A stretch of 20,825 nt of DNA from Eubacterium limosum (GTDB lineage: Bacteria > Bacillota > Clostridia > Eubacteriales > Eubacteriaceae): contig CAUEUD010000040.1 of NCBI GenBank assembly GCA_959020865.1, positions 1 through 20,825 on the forward strand, read 5' to 3'. Below the pieces are notes generated by a model. It was not told where the DNA came from. It did no database searches and worked only from the letters and a program-made list of their open reading frames with translations. How positions within the stretch are numbered: the first letter of the stretch is position 1; the number at the start of each line of letters is the position of its first letter. This document shows, piece after piece, positions 7,197 to 14,592 of the stretch. The translations under genes and the position numbers were made by a program.

Positions 7197-8003
7197 TTAT
7201 AAAAAATTAAAAAAGACGCTGGCAAGCAGGCCGGCTGCCATGCCGCTCAGAAAATTGACGACATCATTGTTCACGATTTTAAAACCCTTGACCAGTACGG
7301 CGGCCTCGCCGTGATGCTCGGTCTTTTCTGTCAGGCGGCCACAGCTGGCACAGCGGTACTGAGCCTGCACCACAGCCCCCAGAAGACTGTCGGCCAGACA
7401 GCCCAGAAAGCCGCTGACAGTGATGATGAGCACCCATGAAAGACGGAGAATCGGGAGCCCCCAGACCAGCCCGCCGGCCAGACAGAAAACCAGAGCGATG
7501 AACAATGCGCCCGCAAAGGAAGCGGCCATCCCCAGGGGACTCACAGCGCCTGAAGTACCAGCCTCCATGGGCTTAAAGGCAATGATTGAAACCGGCGGCT
7601 TTCGATGTAAAACGCCGATCTCTGAGGCCCAGGTATCCGCATTGGATGAGGCAAAGGAGGCAGCAAAAATGATGAGGAAAACAGGATTCTGATAAAACCA
7701 GAAGAGGATTGCTGCGGCCATACCCGGAGCGCCGTTGGCAAAGACCTGTACAGCGTCACGCTGACCGCCTTTTTCATTGAGCTGCTGTGCAGCTTCCTTT
7801 TTGCCGGACTTGATAAAGGTCAGCAGGCTGGAAGAGATGAAAAAGGCGATCATGGTCAGCCAGAACAGGAAGCCGCCGCAGAGGTAAATAACAGTGCCGA
7901 GCACTACGGCCGCTGTGAAGCCGCTTAAGCTCAGGGCCTTTTTTTTATAGGCGGCAAAGCCAATGATGGCGCTCAGAAGAACGCCGAGTAGTAAAGCTTT
8001 CAT
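7197..8003 (-). CDS. DUF92 family membrane protein (VTE6/phytyl-phosphate kinase-like)
   Basis: A 268-residue polytopic membrane protein of the DUF92 family. Family motifs are clear: SSNADTWASEIGVL (residues 119-131), GTSGAVSPLG (149-158), GCLADSLLGAVVQAQYRC (201-218) with a CxxC pair (218/221), and NNDVVNFLSG (245-254). About six hydrophobic segments surround them. Plant VTE6 in this family converts phytyl phosphate to phytyl diphosphate, but most bacterial members are untested. It is the last gene of the operon, 10 nt after the VTE5-like gene, with AAGGAG ahead of its ATG. The pairing with a VTE5-like gene and a carotenoid synthase supports a prenyl-phosphate kinase role. That is inference. 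Confidence 0.85.
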   Translation of the reverse strand: MKALLLGVLLSAIIGFAAYKKKALSLSGFTAAVVLGTVIYLCGGFLFWLTMIAFFISSSLLTFIKSGKKEAAQQLNEKGGQRDAVQVFANGAPGMAAAILFWFYQNPVFLIIFAASFASSNADTWASEIGVLHRKPPVSIIAFKPMEAGTSGAVSPLGMAASFAGALFIALVFCLAGGLVWGLPILRLSWVLIITVSGFLGCLADSLLGAVVQAQYRCASCGRLTEKTEHHGEAAVLVKGFKIVNNDVVNFLSGMAAGLLASVFFNFL

Positions 8004-8013
8004 AGAGGACTCC

Positions 8014-8682
8014 TTAAAAAAACAGCTGGTATAGGAAAAAGGTAAGCAAAGGAACGGTCAGGTTATCAAGGCCAAAGGGGGAGACTGCCTCTACTACCGT
8101 GGCAAAAACCGCAAGAATCAGAGCTTGAAGCAGGATGGTTCCCAGAAAAACGGGTGTTTCAGCCCAGAGGATCACGACGCAGACCAGAAATGAAACCACC
8201 AGCATGGTCAGGCTGCCCACGTAGCTTTTGGTGTTGCCGAAGACATGGTACTTCATTAAGCCAAAACGTTTCCCAATGACGGCGGCCAGGCCGTCACCGT
8301 ACCCCATGACAAAGACTCCCAGGGCTCCGGCGTAGGGCCGGCTGTAGCCGCCAAAGCATAGAATGGTTAAAATCAGCAGGGAGATGGGGTAATAGACGGT
8401 ACCCAGATCCCCTTTGCCCTCGTGGCGTTCCATGGCGCTGAACAGGTTCTTCCGATAGGAAATGGCGTTGAGCACAATAAAGACTGCCGGCACCACCGAT
8501 GCCCACACCACGTTATTAAAACAGGCCATGGCAATGAGCCACCAGTTAGATACACCGATGTGCACGAGCTTGCGGGAGCCCTCTGTGGACAAACCGCGCT
8601 TTTGCAGCAGGGTGGACAGTCCCAGTATGATAAAAACATAGATAAAAGACAGGATGATCCCGAGAAGGTTTGTGTCGATCAT
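8014..8682 (-). CDS. VTE5/dolichol-kinase-like CTP-dependent prenol kinase, membrane protein
   Basis: A 222-residue membrane protein of the phosphatidate cytidylyltransferase/SEC59 (dolichol kinase)/VTE5 (phytol kinase) group. Motifs in order: SRKLVHIG (residues 36-43), GDLGTVYYP (91-99), GYGDGLAAVIGKRFG (127-141), GNTKSYVGSL (149-158) and EAVSPFGLDNLTVPLL (198-213), with six or seven hydrophobic helices. It is shorter than typical CdsA and lacks its C-terminal signature, so the prenol kinase reading fits better. VTE5 uses CTP to phosphorylate phytol. The ATG overlaps the crtM stop (ATGA) and is preceded by GAGAGGTAA. The next gene is the VTE6-like partner, suggesting a two-step alcohol to diphosphate pathway. 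Substrate is unknown; farnesol is my guess from the neighbours. Confidence 0.83.
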   Translation of the reverse strand: MIDTNLLGIILSFIYVFIILGLSTLLQKRGLSTEGSRKLVHIGVSNWWLIAMACFNNVVWASVVPAVFIVLNAISYRKNLFSAMERHEGKGDLGTVYYPISLLILTILCFGGYSRPYAGALGVFVMGYGDGLAAVIGKRFGLMKYHVFGNTKSYVGSLTMLVVSFLVCVVILWAETPVFLGTILLQALILAVFATVVEAVSPFGLDNLTVPLLTFFLYQLFF

Positions 8683-9542
8683 AAAAGGTTACCTCTCAAA
8701 TTTCGTACCGCCTCAGTACTTTGGCGGTAGAGTAAAAGCTGCCGTTCCTTTGGCACCACGGCCCGTTTATTGAAGCAATCGTATCGGTTGTCCCTGACAG
8801 CGGTCAGTATCTGGCGGTAGAGGACAGCGGCGAGGAGTACGGGCAGGCGGCTGTCCGCATCAAAAAGCGGAAGGCCCATCAGCGCTTTTTTATAGAGAAA
8901 CTCGGACCTTCGGGCCTCGTATTCCCAGAGCTGTTTAAAGGTGTGGTTGACGGTCTGTCCGCGCAGATCCTCGTCCGAGTAACCGTAAAGCAGCTGGATT
9001 TCCCGGGGAATATAGACCCGTCCGTTTGCCAGATCCTCACCCACGTCCCGGAGGATATTGGTCAGCTGCATGGCCTTGCCAAGATCCACGGCGTTCTGCT
9101 CTAAAAGCCGGTGATGCTTTGAGAGCACAGGCAGGATCATGAGCCCGACACTGCCGGCCACGTAGTAGCAGTAGTTCTCAAGGTCGGCCTGGGTGGAAGG
9201 CTGTTGAAAGCTTAGATCCATACGCTGGCCGGTGAGCATGTCATCAAAGGGGGCTAAGCTGACAGGGTAGTGCTCAGCTGTGTGCCGGAGCGCCTGCCAC
9301 ATGGGCTTATCTGGGGTGCACCCGGTTTTAAAGGACTCAAAAGTTTCCTGAAAAGCTTCAAGCCCGCGGCGGTCCCTCTGGACATCGGCCAGATCGTCAG
9401 CTTTGCGGCAAAAGGCATAAATGGCAAAGATGGACAGAGCTTTTTGGCGGGGCAGTGCCGAGAAAGCCCGGTAAAAGCTTTTTGAATTTTTTCTGATCAC
9501 GTTCTCACAGAAGGCATAATCACGTTCGATAGAGGCGTTCAT
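8679..9542 (-). CDS. crtM: Squalene/phytoene synthase family protein, CrtM-like (diapophytoene synthase)
   Basis: A 287-residue head-to-head prenyl synthase. It carries both aspartate-rich motifs: CRKADDLADV (D49, D50, D53) and NILRDVGEDLANGRVYIP (D166, D170). The second closely follows the form seen in staphylococcal CrtM, and the tail (FKQLWEYEARR...) also resembles CrtM. CrtM condenses two farnesyl diphosphates to 4,4'-diapophytoene; a C40 phytoene synthase or squalene synthase cannot be fully excluded by eye. The gene overlaps crtN by 4 nt (ATGA) and the VTE5-like gene by 4 nt, so translation is coupled on both sides. Its own ribosome binding site is weak, which fits coupling. Confidence 0.9.
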   Translation of the reverse strand: MNASIERDYAFCENVIRKNSKSFYRAFSALPRQKALSIFAIYAFCRKADDLADVQRDRRGLEAFQETFESFKTGCTPDKPMWQALRHTAEHYPVSLAPFDDMLTGQRMDLSFQQPSTQADLENYCYYVAGSVGLMILPVLSKHHRLLEQNAVDLGKAMQLTNILRDVGEDLANGRVYIPREIQLLYGYSDEDLRGQTVNHTFKQLWEYEARRSEFLYKKALMGLPLFDADSRLPVLLAAVLYRQILTAVRDNRYDCFNKRAVVPKERQLLLYRQSTEAVRNLRGNLL

Positions 9543-11038
9543 AGCAGTCCGTCATCCCTTAAAAGCTCATCTACCGCCAGCTTGGCTGAGGTGAGGACAA
9601 TGGGAACCCCGGCGCCAGGATGCACACTGCTGCCACAGAAGTAGAGCCCCTCACAGTGGTCGGCCTTGTTGTGGGGACGAAAATAATTACTCTGGAACAG
9701 CGTTGGCTTCAGCCCAAAGGTTGCGCCGTTATAAGCGTGAAAGGTGTCCTGGAAATCCAGCGGGGTCAGACTTTTTTCAAAGACGATATGGCTTTGGATA
9801 TCCTCGAGCCCTGGGATGGCGGACAGCTTGTCCAGAACCTTTTCACGATAGGCCTTGATGGTTCGGTTATCCCATAAAATATCGCCCTTGGAGAGCTCGG
9901 ATACAGGCACCAGAACATAAAGCGCTTCACAGCCCTCGGGGGCCATGGAGGGGTCGATTTTTGAGGGCAGGTACAGATAGATGGAGGGATCTTCGGGCAG
10001 CGTGTAGGTTTCAAAAATTTCACGGACATTCTGGTCAAAATCGCCGCCAAAGCGGATATTGTGCACTGCCAGGTTCGGGATTTTTTTATCCAGCCCCAGG
10101 TAGAGCAGGAAGCAGGAACAGGAGTATTCCAGCTCGTCGATCTTGTCGTCCGTATATTTGCCCTTTGCTTCTTCGTTGTGAACCAGAGATTTCATGGCAT
10201 AGGGAAAATCCGCACTGCAGACAATGTAGTCCGGAGATTCCACAGTATTACCAATGTGGACGCCTACAGCCCGGCCGTTTTCAATGTCGATGCAGTCAAC
10301 CGGTGTGTCCAGCCGCAGTGTGCCGCCAAGCTCTTCAAAGAGACGTACCATTCCATTAGCCATGGTATACATGCCGCCGGGCATGTACCAAACCCCGTAG
10401 AGCAGCTCGATCATGGGAATGATGGTGTAAATCGAAGGACCCTGGTAGGGTGAAATGCCAATATACAGGGTCTGGAATGCCAGAGCCTTCCGCAGGTTTT
10501 CATTTTTTACAAATTTGGAAATTGAGGTGTAGGCGTCGTCAAAGGTTTTGAGCTTCATGGCGTTGGCCAGGGATTTGAGGTTGTAGAAATCGCCGCGGTC
10601 TCGGAAGGATTTATCAATGAACTCATCCTTAGCCACCAGATAGCGCTTGTAGACATCGGCCAGGTAATTAAAATAGCCGAGAGTATCCTCGGGGCTGATG
10701 GACTCCAGCATGCCGGTCAGCTCGGTCAGTTCTGAGGATACCCGCTGCTGTTCGCCGTCCGGAAAGGTGAGGACATACATGGGGTCCAGCCGTTTCATGG
10801 GAATGTAATCCTGCGGGTTTCTTCCAGCGTATTCAAAAATTTCTCTGTAAATATCGGGCATCATGACAATGGTCGGTCCCACGTCAAAAGTAAAGCCCTG
10901 TTCTTTGATCTGGTTCATTTTACCGCCAGCCTGGGGCAGACGTTCGCAGATATCGACCTCATAGCCGTTCTTTAAGAGTCGGATACCAGCAGCAAGTCCG
11001 GCTGTTCCGGCACCTATAACTGTAACTTTTTTGGCCAA
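9539..11038 (-). CDS. crtN: Phytoene/diapophytoene desaturase, CrtI/CrtN family
   Basis: A 499-residue FAD-dependent desaturase. The N terminus is a dinucleotide-binding fold (VIGAGTAGLAAGIRLLKNG, glycines 9, 11, 14, then E/C and GGKMNQ), followed by the family's FDVGPTIVMMP, and it ends with the FAD-binding signature LYFCGSSVHPGAGVP (about residues 465-479). Together with the CrtM-like synthase this points to stepwise desaturation of diapophytoene to a C30 polyene such as diaponeurosporene. The predicted start is TTG (11036-11038) with AAGGAG at good distance; no better ATG lies upstream. It is the first gene of the four-gene operon. A TATATA at 11071-11076 on the minus strand is a possible -10, without a clear -35. 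No oxidase, glycosyl- or acyltransferase for later pigment steps is present. Confidence 0.92.
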   Translation of the reverse strand: MAKKVTVIGAGTAGLAAGIRLLKNGYEVDICERLPQAGGKMNQIKEQGFTFDVGPTIVMMPDIYREIFEYAGRNPQDYIPMKRLDPMYVLTFPDGEQQRVSSELTELTGMLESISPEDTLGYFNYLADVYKRYLVAKDEFIDKSFRDRGDFYNLKSLANAMKLKTFDDAYTSISKFVKNENLRKALAFQTLYIGISPYQGPSIYTIIPMIELLYGVWYMPGGMYTMANGMVRLFEELGGTLRLDTPVDCIDIENGRAVGVHIGNTVESPDYIVCSADFPYAMKSLVHNEEAKGKYTDDKIDELEYSCSCFLLYLGLDKKIPNLAVHNIRFGGDFDQNVREIFETYTLPEDPSIYLYLPSKIDPSMAPEGCEALYVLVPVSELSKGDILWDNRTIKAYREKVLDKLSAIPGLEDIQSHIVFEKSLTPLDFQDTFHAYNGATFGLKPTLFQSNYFRPHNKADHCEGLYFCGSSVHPGAGVPIVLTSAKLAVDELLRDDGLL

Positions 11039-11150
11039 TTTAATCAGCTCCTTATCTTTTGTTTAAAGGTTATATACCCTCAAACCGAAAAAGGAAACTA
11101 TTAAGCAATGCAGCAAATACTAAACCTATGGGAACAAATGAGCCTTCCGG

Positions 11151-11726
11151 CTATTTTACACAGTGCCGGACCAGCTCCGGAGGCACTGTACGGATCAGCT
11201 CAAGGGCGGCGTTGGTATCGTAAAGCCAGGCTTCCGCCTGATCTCTCGGGATAATGACCGGCATCCGGTTGTGGATCTCGGCGACCAGACTGACAGGCTC
11301 TCTGGTCAGAATGACAAATTCATGGATATTTTCAGCCTTTCGGTAGATGCCTGCCAGATAAATGAGTGAAGGACCGCTGTCTTTAAAGATAAAAAGCTTT
11401 TTCTCCGGTGTCCACTCATAAAAGCCTTCGGCGGGGATCAGACAACGCCGGTTTAAAAAATCCTCCCGGAAGGTCTCCTTTTCAAGCAGAGTTTCGGAGC
11501 GGGCATTGATGATCAAAGACTTGCGGTAAGGGTTGGGATAGCCCCACTTCATGACCGTTGGTACTCTGCCGTTTTTATCTCCGGCGATATAAACCGGCGC
11601 GCATTCGGAGGGAGCGATGTCGCCCTCTGCCGCAGGTGCTTGGGTCTCTGTATTCATCAGAGCCTGCCAGAGCCTCTGAGCTTCCGGATTGGTTTTATGT
11701 GAGAATAGGGTGTAGCGTCCGCACAT
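11151..11726 (-). CDS. yedK: SOS response-associated peptidase (SRAP) family protein, YedK-like
   Basis: The 191-residue protein has all catalytic features of the SRAP family: Cys2 right after the initiator Met (MCGRYTLF), Asn74 in NARSE, Glu100 in PAEGFYEW and His152 in HNRMPVII. Escherichia coli YedK and human HMCES bind abasic sites in single-stranded DNA, form a covalent thiazolidine link through Cys2 and shield the lesion. The gene has an excellent AAAGGAGG ribosome binding site. Its -10 box (TATAAT on the minus strand) sits inside a 9-bp inverted repeat. No LexA-type box is visible. It stands between a broken surface-protein gene upstream and the crt operon downstream, with only a small GGAA-loop hairpin between yedK and crtN. 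Confidence 0.95.
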   Translation of the reverse strand: MCGRYTLFSHKTNPEAQRLWQALMNTETQAPAAEGDIAPSECAPVYIAGDKNGRVPTVMKWGYPNPYRKSLIINARSETLLEKETFREDFLNRRCLIPAEGFYEWTPEKKLFIFKDSGPSLIYLAGIYRKAENIHEFVILTREPVSLVAEIHNRMPVIIPRDQAEAWLYDTNAALELIRTVPPELVRHCVK

Positions 11727-11745
11727 AGACAGACCTCCTTTATAA

Positions 11746-11773
11746 AGCTGCCCGTATTATACCCCGGGCAGCT
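11746..11773 (-). promoter_or_regulatory. yedK -10 box enclosed by a 9-bp inverted repeat
   Basis: AGCTGCCCG (11746-11754) and CGGGCAGCT (11765-11773) are exact inverse complements separated by 10 nt. That spacer holds the minus-strand TATAAT (11756-11761). The dyad could be an operator over the yedK promoter, or the terminator hairpin of the broken gene just upstream, although only a short TTTATA tract follows. Confidence 0.55.
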
Positions 11774-11789
11774 GAAAGCAGGCTTTAGT

Positions 11790-12364
11790 TCAGCAGGCGC
11801 GTTTACGGGCAAATGCTGCCGTTCCTGTGAGGACTGCCGCCAGCAGGGCAAGGGGCAGCAACGGTGAGGTGGCGTTATCTGTGCTGGTGTTGGGGTTGAC
11901 TGGGCTGGCTGAAGTTACAGGATGTGGAGTATCTGGTTTATCATCTGGTGACTCGCCCGGTGCAGCGTGCGTACCGCTATAGACCGCATTGTCATGGCTG
12001 TCATAAGCAGGAACACGAACGCCAAATATCTTGCCGGCCATGCTCTCATCAATGGGAATATCCTGTTTGAATTCAAGCTCAGAAAGGCCAGACGCGCGCG
12101 CCAGCGTATCGACAGGTTTATCAACCTTAAGATCGACACCCCCGCGTAATGAAGCCTGGTAATTTTATTGTTCAGGGTATAGGAATTGTCGCCGTTGTCT
12201 ACAATATCCTCAGAAGCCAGCTGAATAGGCGCAGTGACGCCATAGATTGCAAGGGTTTCTCCGGCATCTCCGCATGTAATGCCGTCTTTGGTGTCAAGGT
12301 CTGTCTCAGTGACAATGTTGGCTGTATTGCAGGTGTTTTCATCCGCAGCGCCTGTTAAATGTAA
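11790..12364 (-). pseudogene. Frameshifted, 5'-truncated remnant of a sortase-type surface protein
   Basis: Two adjoining frames on the minus strand together read as one secreted-protein C terminus. The first (12358 down to about 12140) gives TGAADENTCNTANIVTETDL... ending YTLNNKITRLHYAG. The second (about 12143 to the stop at 11790) gives GGVDLKVDKPVDTLARAS..., a Pro/Ser/Thr/Asp-rich spacer, NPNTSTDN, a 20-residue hydrophobic segment (LLPLALLAAVLTGTAAFA) and a basic tail RKRAC. This resembles an atypical sortase sorting signal plus membrane anchor. The frames join at a run of five G (plus-strand C at 12139-12143); one extra G would restore a single frame. There is no start codon or signal peptide, and an in-frame stop lies just upstream (12365-12367), so the 5' part is lost. 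Original function is unknown. Confidence 0.65.
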
Positions 12365-12434
12365 TCATAAAAGTAGTGTATCATGTGAAAAGGCCTGCAA
12401 CAACCGGCTTTTGCAGTCTTGAAAAACATTTGAA

Positions 12435-12469
12435 GAATTCAGGAAGATGTTTCTGCTTCATTCTTTTTT
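12435..12469 (+). terminator. Weak terminator-like hairpin upstream of the aco promoter
   Basis: CAGGAA, loop GATG and TTTCTG pair, with outer GAA/TTC pairs past a small internal loop, and a T-rich tract (12461-12469) follows. It lies upstream of the best acoA promoter, so it would shield the operon from read-through rather than attenuate it. The stem is imperfect. The 12365-12602 gap otherwise holds only the promoter. Confidence 0.25.
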
Positions 12470-12509
12470 CAGAAGGGAATTAATACTTTCCTTTTAAGCC
12501 AAAAAAAGC

Positions 12510-12525
12510 TATAATATTATATAAT
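12510..12525 (+). promoter_or_regulatory. Tandem -10 boxes ahead of the aco operon
   Basis: Two perfect TATAAT hexamers lie 10 bp apart (12510-12515 and 12520-12525) in an A/T-rich stretch 78-93 bases before the acoA ATG. No good -35 is seen, which may indicate activator dependence. No GG-N10-GC sigma-54 element, typical of AcoR-controlled operons, was found in this gap. Confidence 0.5.
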
Positions 12526-12602
12526 GAACAATAAATAATGGGTAAATAGGACATTTGCCCGGCCTTAGAACATCAAAGATACGAAGATTTGGAGGATTAT
12601 CG

Positions 12603-13565
12603 ATGATGGAATTTGATAAAGAATTATTAACAAAAATGTATTATAGAATGAACCAGGCCCGCTTTTTTGAAGAAAAGGTAGCCTGGCTGTTTTCAAGGGG
12701 ACAGGTCCATGGGACCACCCATCTGTCTATGGGACAGGAAGGCTCTGCTGTAGGGGCCTGTCTGGCTCTGGACGAGGGAGACCTTGTGTCTCTGACCCAC
12801 CGCGGTCACTCCCAGGCCATTGGCTTTGGCCTTGATGTCAAGCTGATGATGGCGGAATTTTTAGGCAAGGAAACCGGCTACTGCAAGGGTAAGGGCGGTT
12901 CCATGCACATCGCGGATTTGAAATCCGGAAATATCGGGGCCAACGGCGTGGTCGGCGGCGGTTATCCGCTGTCCTGCGGCGCGGCATTGACTCAGAAATA
13001 CAAAAAAACCGGCAAGGTTGTGCTCTGCTTTGCAGGCGACGGGTCGACCAACGAGGGGAACTTTCATGAATCCCTGAATCTGGCATCGGTCTGGAAGCTG
13101 CCGGTCATTTTTTATGTTGAAAATAATCTGTATGGCATGTCAACCCCCATTGAAAAGCATATGAATATCGAAAACATTTCGGACCGTGCGGCGGCCTACG
13201 GTATTCCAGGGCTTACCATTGACGGCAACGACATAATCGAGGTTTATAAAATTGTCCGAAAGGCCCGTCAGTACGCCCACTCCGGCAAGGGCCCTGTGCT
13301 CATCGAGAGCAAAACCTACCGCTACAATGGCCACTCCAAGAGTGACGCCCAGGTTTACCGAAGCAAGGAGGAAGTAGAGGCATGGCGGCAGAAAGACCCC
13401 ATCACCCGCTTTGAGCGGTACCTGGAGGAAGATAAGGTTATGCTTCCGGATCAGATGGCCCAGATAAAAGAAGCGGCGTACCAGAGTATTGAGGACGCTG
13501 TAGAATATGCAAAAAACAGTCCTGAACCGCCAGTTACCGCAGTTCTGGAAGACGTATACGCTTAG
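12603..13565 (+). CDS. acoA: Thiamine-diphosphate-dependent dehydrogenase E1 alpha subunit (acetoin dehydrogenase type)
   Basis: From the ATG at 12603 the protein is 320 residues, typical for E1 alpha. The thiamine diphosphate motif starts at GDGSTNEGNFHE (residues 145-156) and closes with ENNLYGMSTP (173-182). The segment ISDRAAAYGIPGLTIDGND and the short N terminus resemble acetoin dehydrogenase AcoA more than pyruvate dehydrogenase E1 alpha. With AcoB it would cleave acetoin (or a 2-oxo acid) and pass the acetyl or acyl group to the lipoyl arm of AcoC. A longer frame from a TTG at 12555 exists, but GGAGG at 12591-12595 sits 7 nt before the ATG at 12603 and decides the start. First gene of the operon; acoB follows after 12 nt. 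Confidence 0.9.
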   Translation: MMEFDKELLTKMYYRMNQARFFEEKVAWLFSRGQVHGTTHLSMGQEGSAVGACLALDEGDLVSLTHRGHSQAIGFGLDVKLMMAEFLGKETGYCKGKGGSMHIADLKSGNIGANGVVGGGYPLSCGAALTQKYKKTGKVVLCFAGDGSTNEGNFHESLNLASVWKLPVIFYVENNLYGMSTPIEKHMNIENISDRAAAYGIPGLTIDGNDIIEVYKIVRKARQYAHSGKGPVLIESKTYRYNGHSKSDAQVYRSKEEVEAWRQKDPITRFERYLEEDKVMLPDQMAQIKEAAYQSIEDAVEYAKNSPEPPVTAVLEDVYA

Positions 13566-13577
13566 GAGGTGCTTTTT

Positions 13578-14573
13578 ATGGAAATGCAGGAAATGACTTA
13601 TCGTGAAGCAATCCGCCTGGCCATGTCAGAGGAGATGCGGCGCGACAGTGATGTGATCTTTATGGGAGAGGATATCGGCGTTTACGGCGGAGGCTTTGGT
13701 GTCTCTGTCGGCATGATCGATGAGTTTGGTGAGGAGCGTGTCATGGATACGCCTATCTCCGAATCGGTGATCGTAGGCGCAGCTGCGGGAGCAGCTGTGA
13801 CAGGACTGCGTCCCATTTGTGAAATGATGTTTATGGATTTTATCTCGTTTGGGATGGACTCTTTAGTCAACCAGGCGGCCAAGCTACGCTATATGTTCGG
13901 CGGCGAGGCTCAGGTGCCCATGGTTGTGCGTCTGCCGTCTGGCTCCGGTACAGGAGCGGCGGCCCAGCACTGCCAGACGCTGGAGGCGTGGATGTGCCAC
14001 GTGCCAGGGCTTAAGGTGGTCACGCCGTCCACGCCGGCCCAGGCAAAGGGGCTCTTAAAAGCAGCGATACGGGATAACAATCCGGTCTGTTTCATTGAGC
14101 ATAAGCTTCTCTATAAAATGAAGGGCATGGTGCCCGTTGATGACAATTACCTCATTCCCATTGGTGAAACCTTTGTAGAGCGTCAGGGAACTGACGCCAC
14201 CATTGTGGCCTGGGGCACACTGCTTGTGAAGGCCATGGAAGCCGCTGAAAAGCTGGCGGAGGAGGGCATTGAGGTAGAGATTGTCAATCCGATGACGCTT
14301 TATCCCATGGACATGGGGCCTATTATGGAATCCGTCAGGAAGACGGGCCGTCTGATCATTGCCCACGAGGCAGCCAAAACCGGTGGAGTCGGCGGAGAGA
14401 TCGCCGCTCGCATTGCAGAAAGTGACTGCTTTGACTATATGGACGCGCCGATTATCCGTCTCGGCGGACTGGACGTGCCTATTCCTTATAACCGTAATCT
14501 GGAAGCCGCTGTGGTACCACAGATGGAAGACCTTATGGATGCCGTTTATCAGGTAGTGGGATGCGACGATTAA
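13578..14573 (+). CDS. acoB: Thiamine-diphosphate-dependent dehydrogenase E1 beta subunit (acetoin dehydrogenase type)
   Basis: A 331-residue E1 beta subunit. Landmarks include MTYREAIRLAMSEEMRRD, FMGEDIGVYGGGFGVSVGM, DTPISESVIVGAAAGAAVTGLRPICEMMFMDF, RLPSGSGTGAAAQHCQTLEAW and the C-terminal ITPM-like VEIVNPMTLYPMD. E1 beta forms the alpha2beta2 heterotetramer with AcoA and supplies the catalytic glutamate that activates thiamine diphosphate. The ATG at 13578 follows AGGAGGT by 7 nt; an upstream in-frame GTG at 13569 lies inside that site and is rejected. acoC follows after 19 nt. Confidence 0.92.
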   Translation: MEMQEMTYREAIRLAMSEEMRRDSDVIFMGEDIGVYGGGFGVSVGMIDEFGEERVMDTPISESVIVGAAAGAAVTGLRPICEMMFMDFISFGMDSLVNQAAKLRYMFGGEAQVPMVVRLPSGSGTGAAAQHCQTLEAWMCHVPGLKVVTPSTPAQAKGLLKAAIRDNNPVCFIEHKLLYKMKGMVPVDDNYLIPIGETFVERQGTDATIVAWGTLLVKAMEAAEKLAEEGIEVEIVNPMTLYPMDMGPIMESVRKTGRLIIAHEAAKTGGVGGEIAARIAESDCFDYMDAPIIRLGGLDVPIPYNRNLEAAVVPQMEDLMDAVYQVVGCDD

Positions 14574-14592
14574 ATAGAAAGGGATTACAAAT

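Noticed and set aside
11727..11790. LexA box in front of yedK
   Set aside because: No GAAC-N4-GTTC site; the dyad present has a different sequence (AGCTGCCCG arms).
11967..12358. Small plus-strand open frames opposite the surface-protein remnant
   Set aside because: No ribosome binding site and no family likeness; the opposite strand gives a coherent secreted C terminus with a sorting-like signal.
12386..12412. Hairpin AAAAGGCC...CCGGCTTTT as terminator
   Set aside because: The stem needs a bulge, alternative pairings compete (CTGCAA/TTGCAG), and there is no clear T tract after it.
12365..12602. Sigma-54 promoter ahead of acoA
   Set aside because: TTGC at 12555-12558 has no GG at the needed distance upstream; the TATAAT boxes explain the region better.
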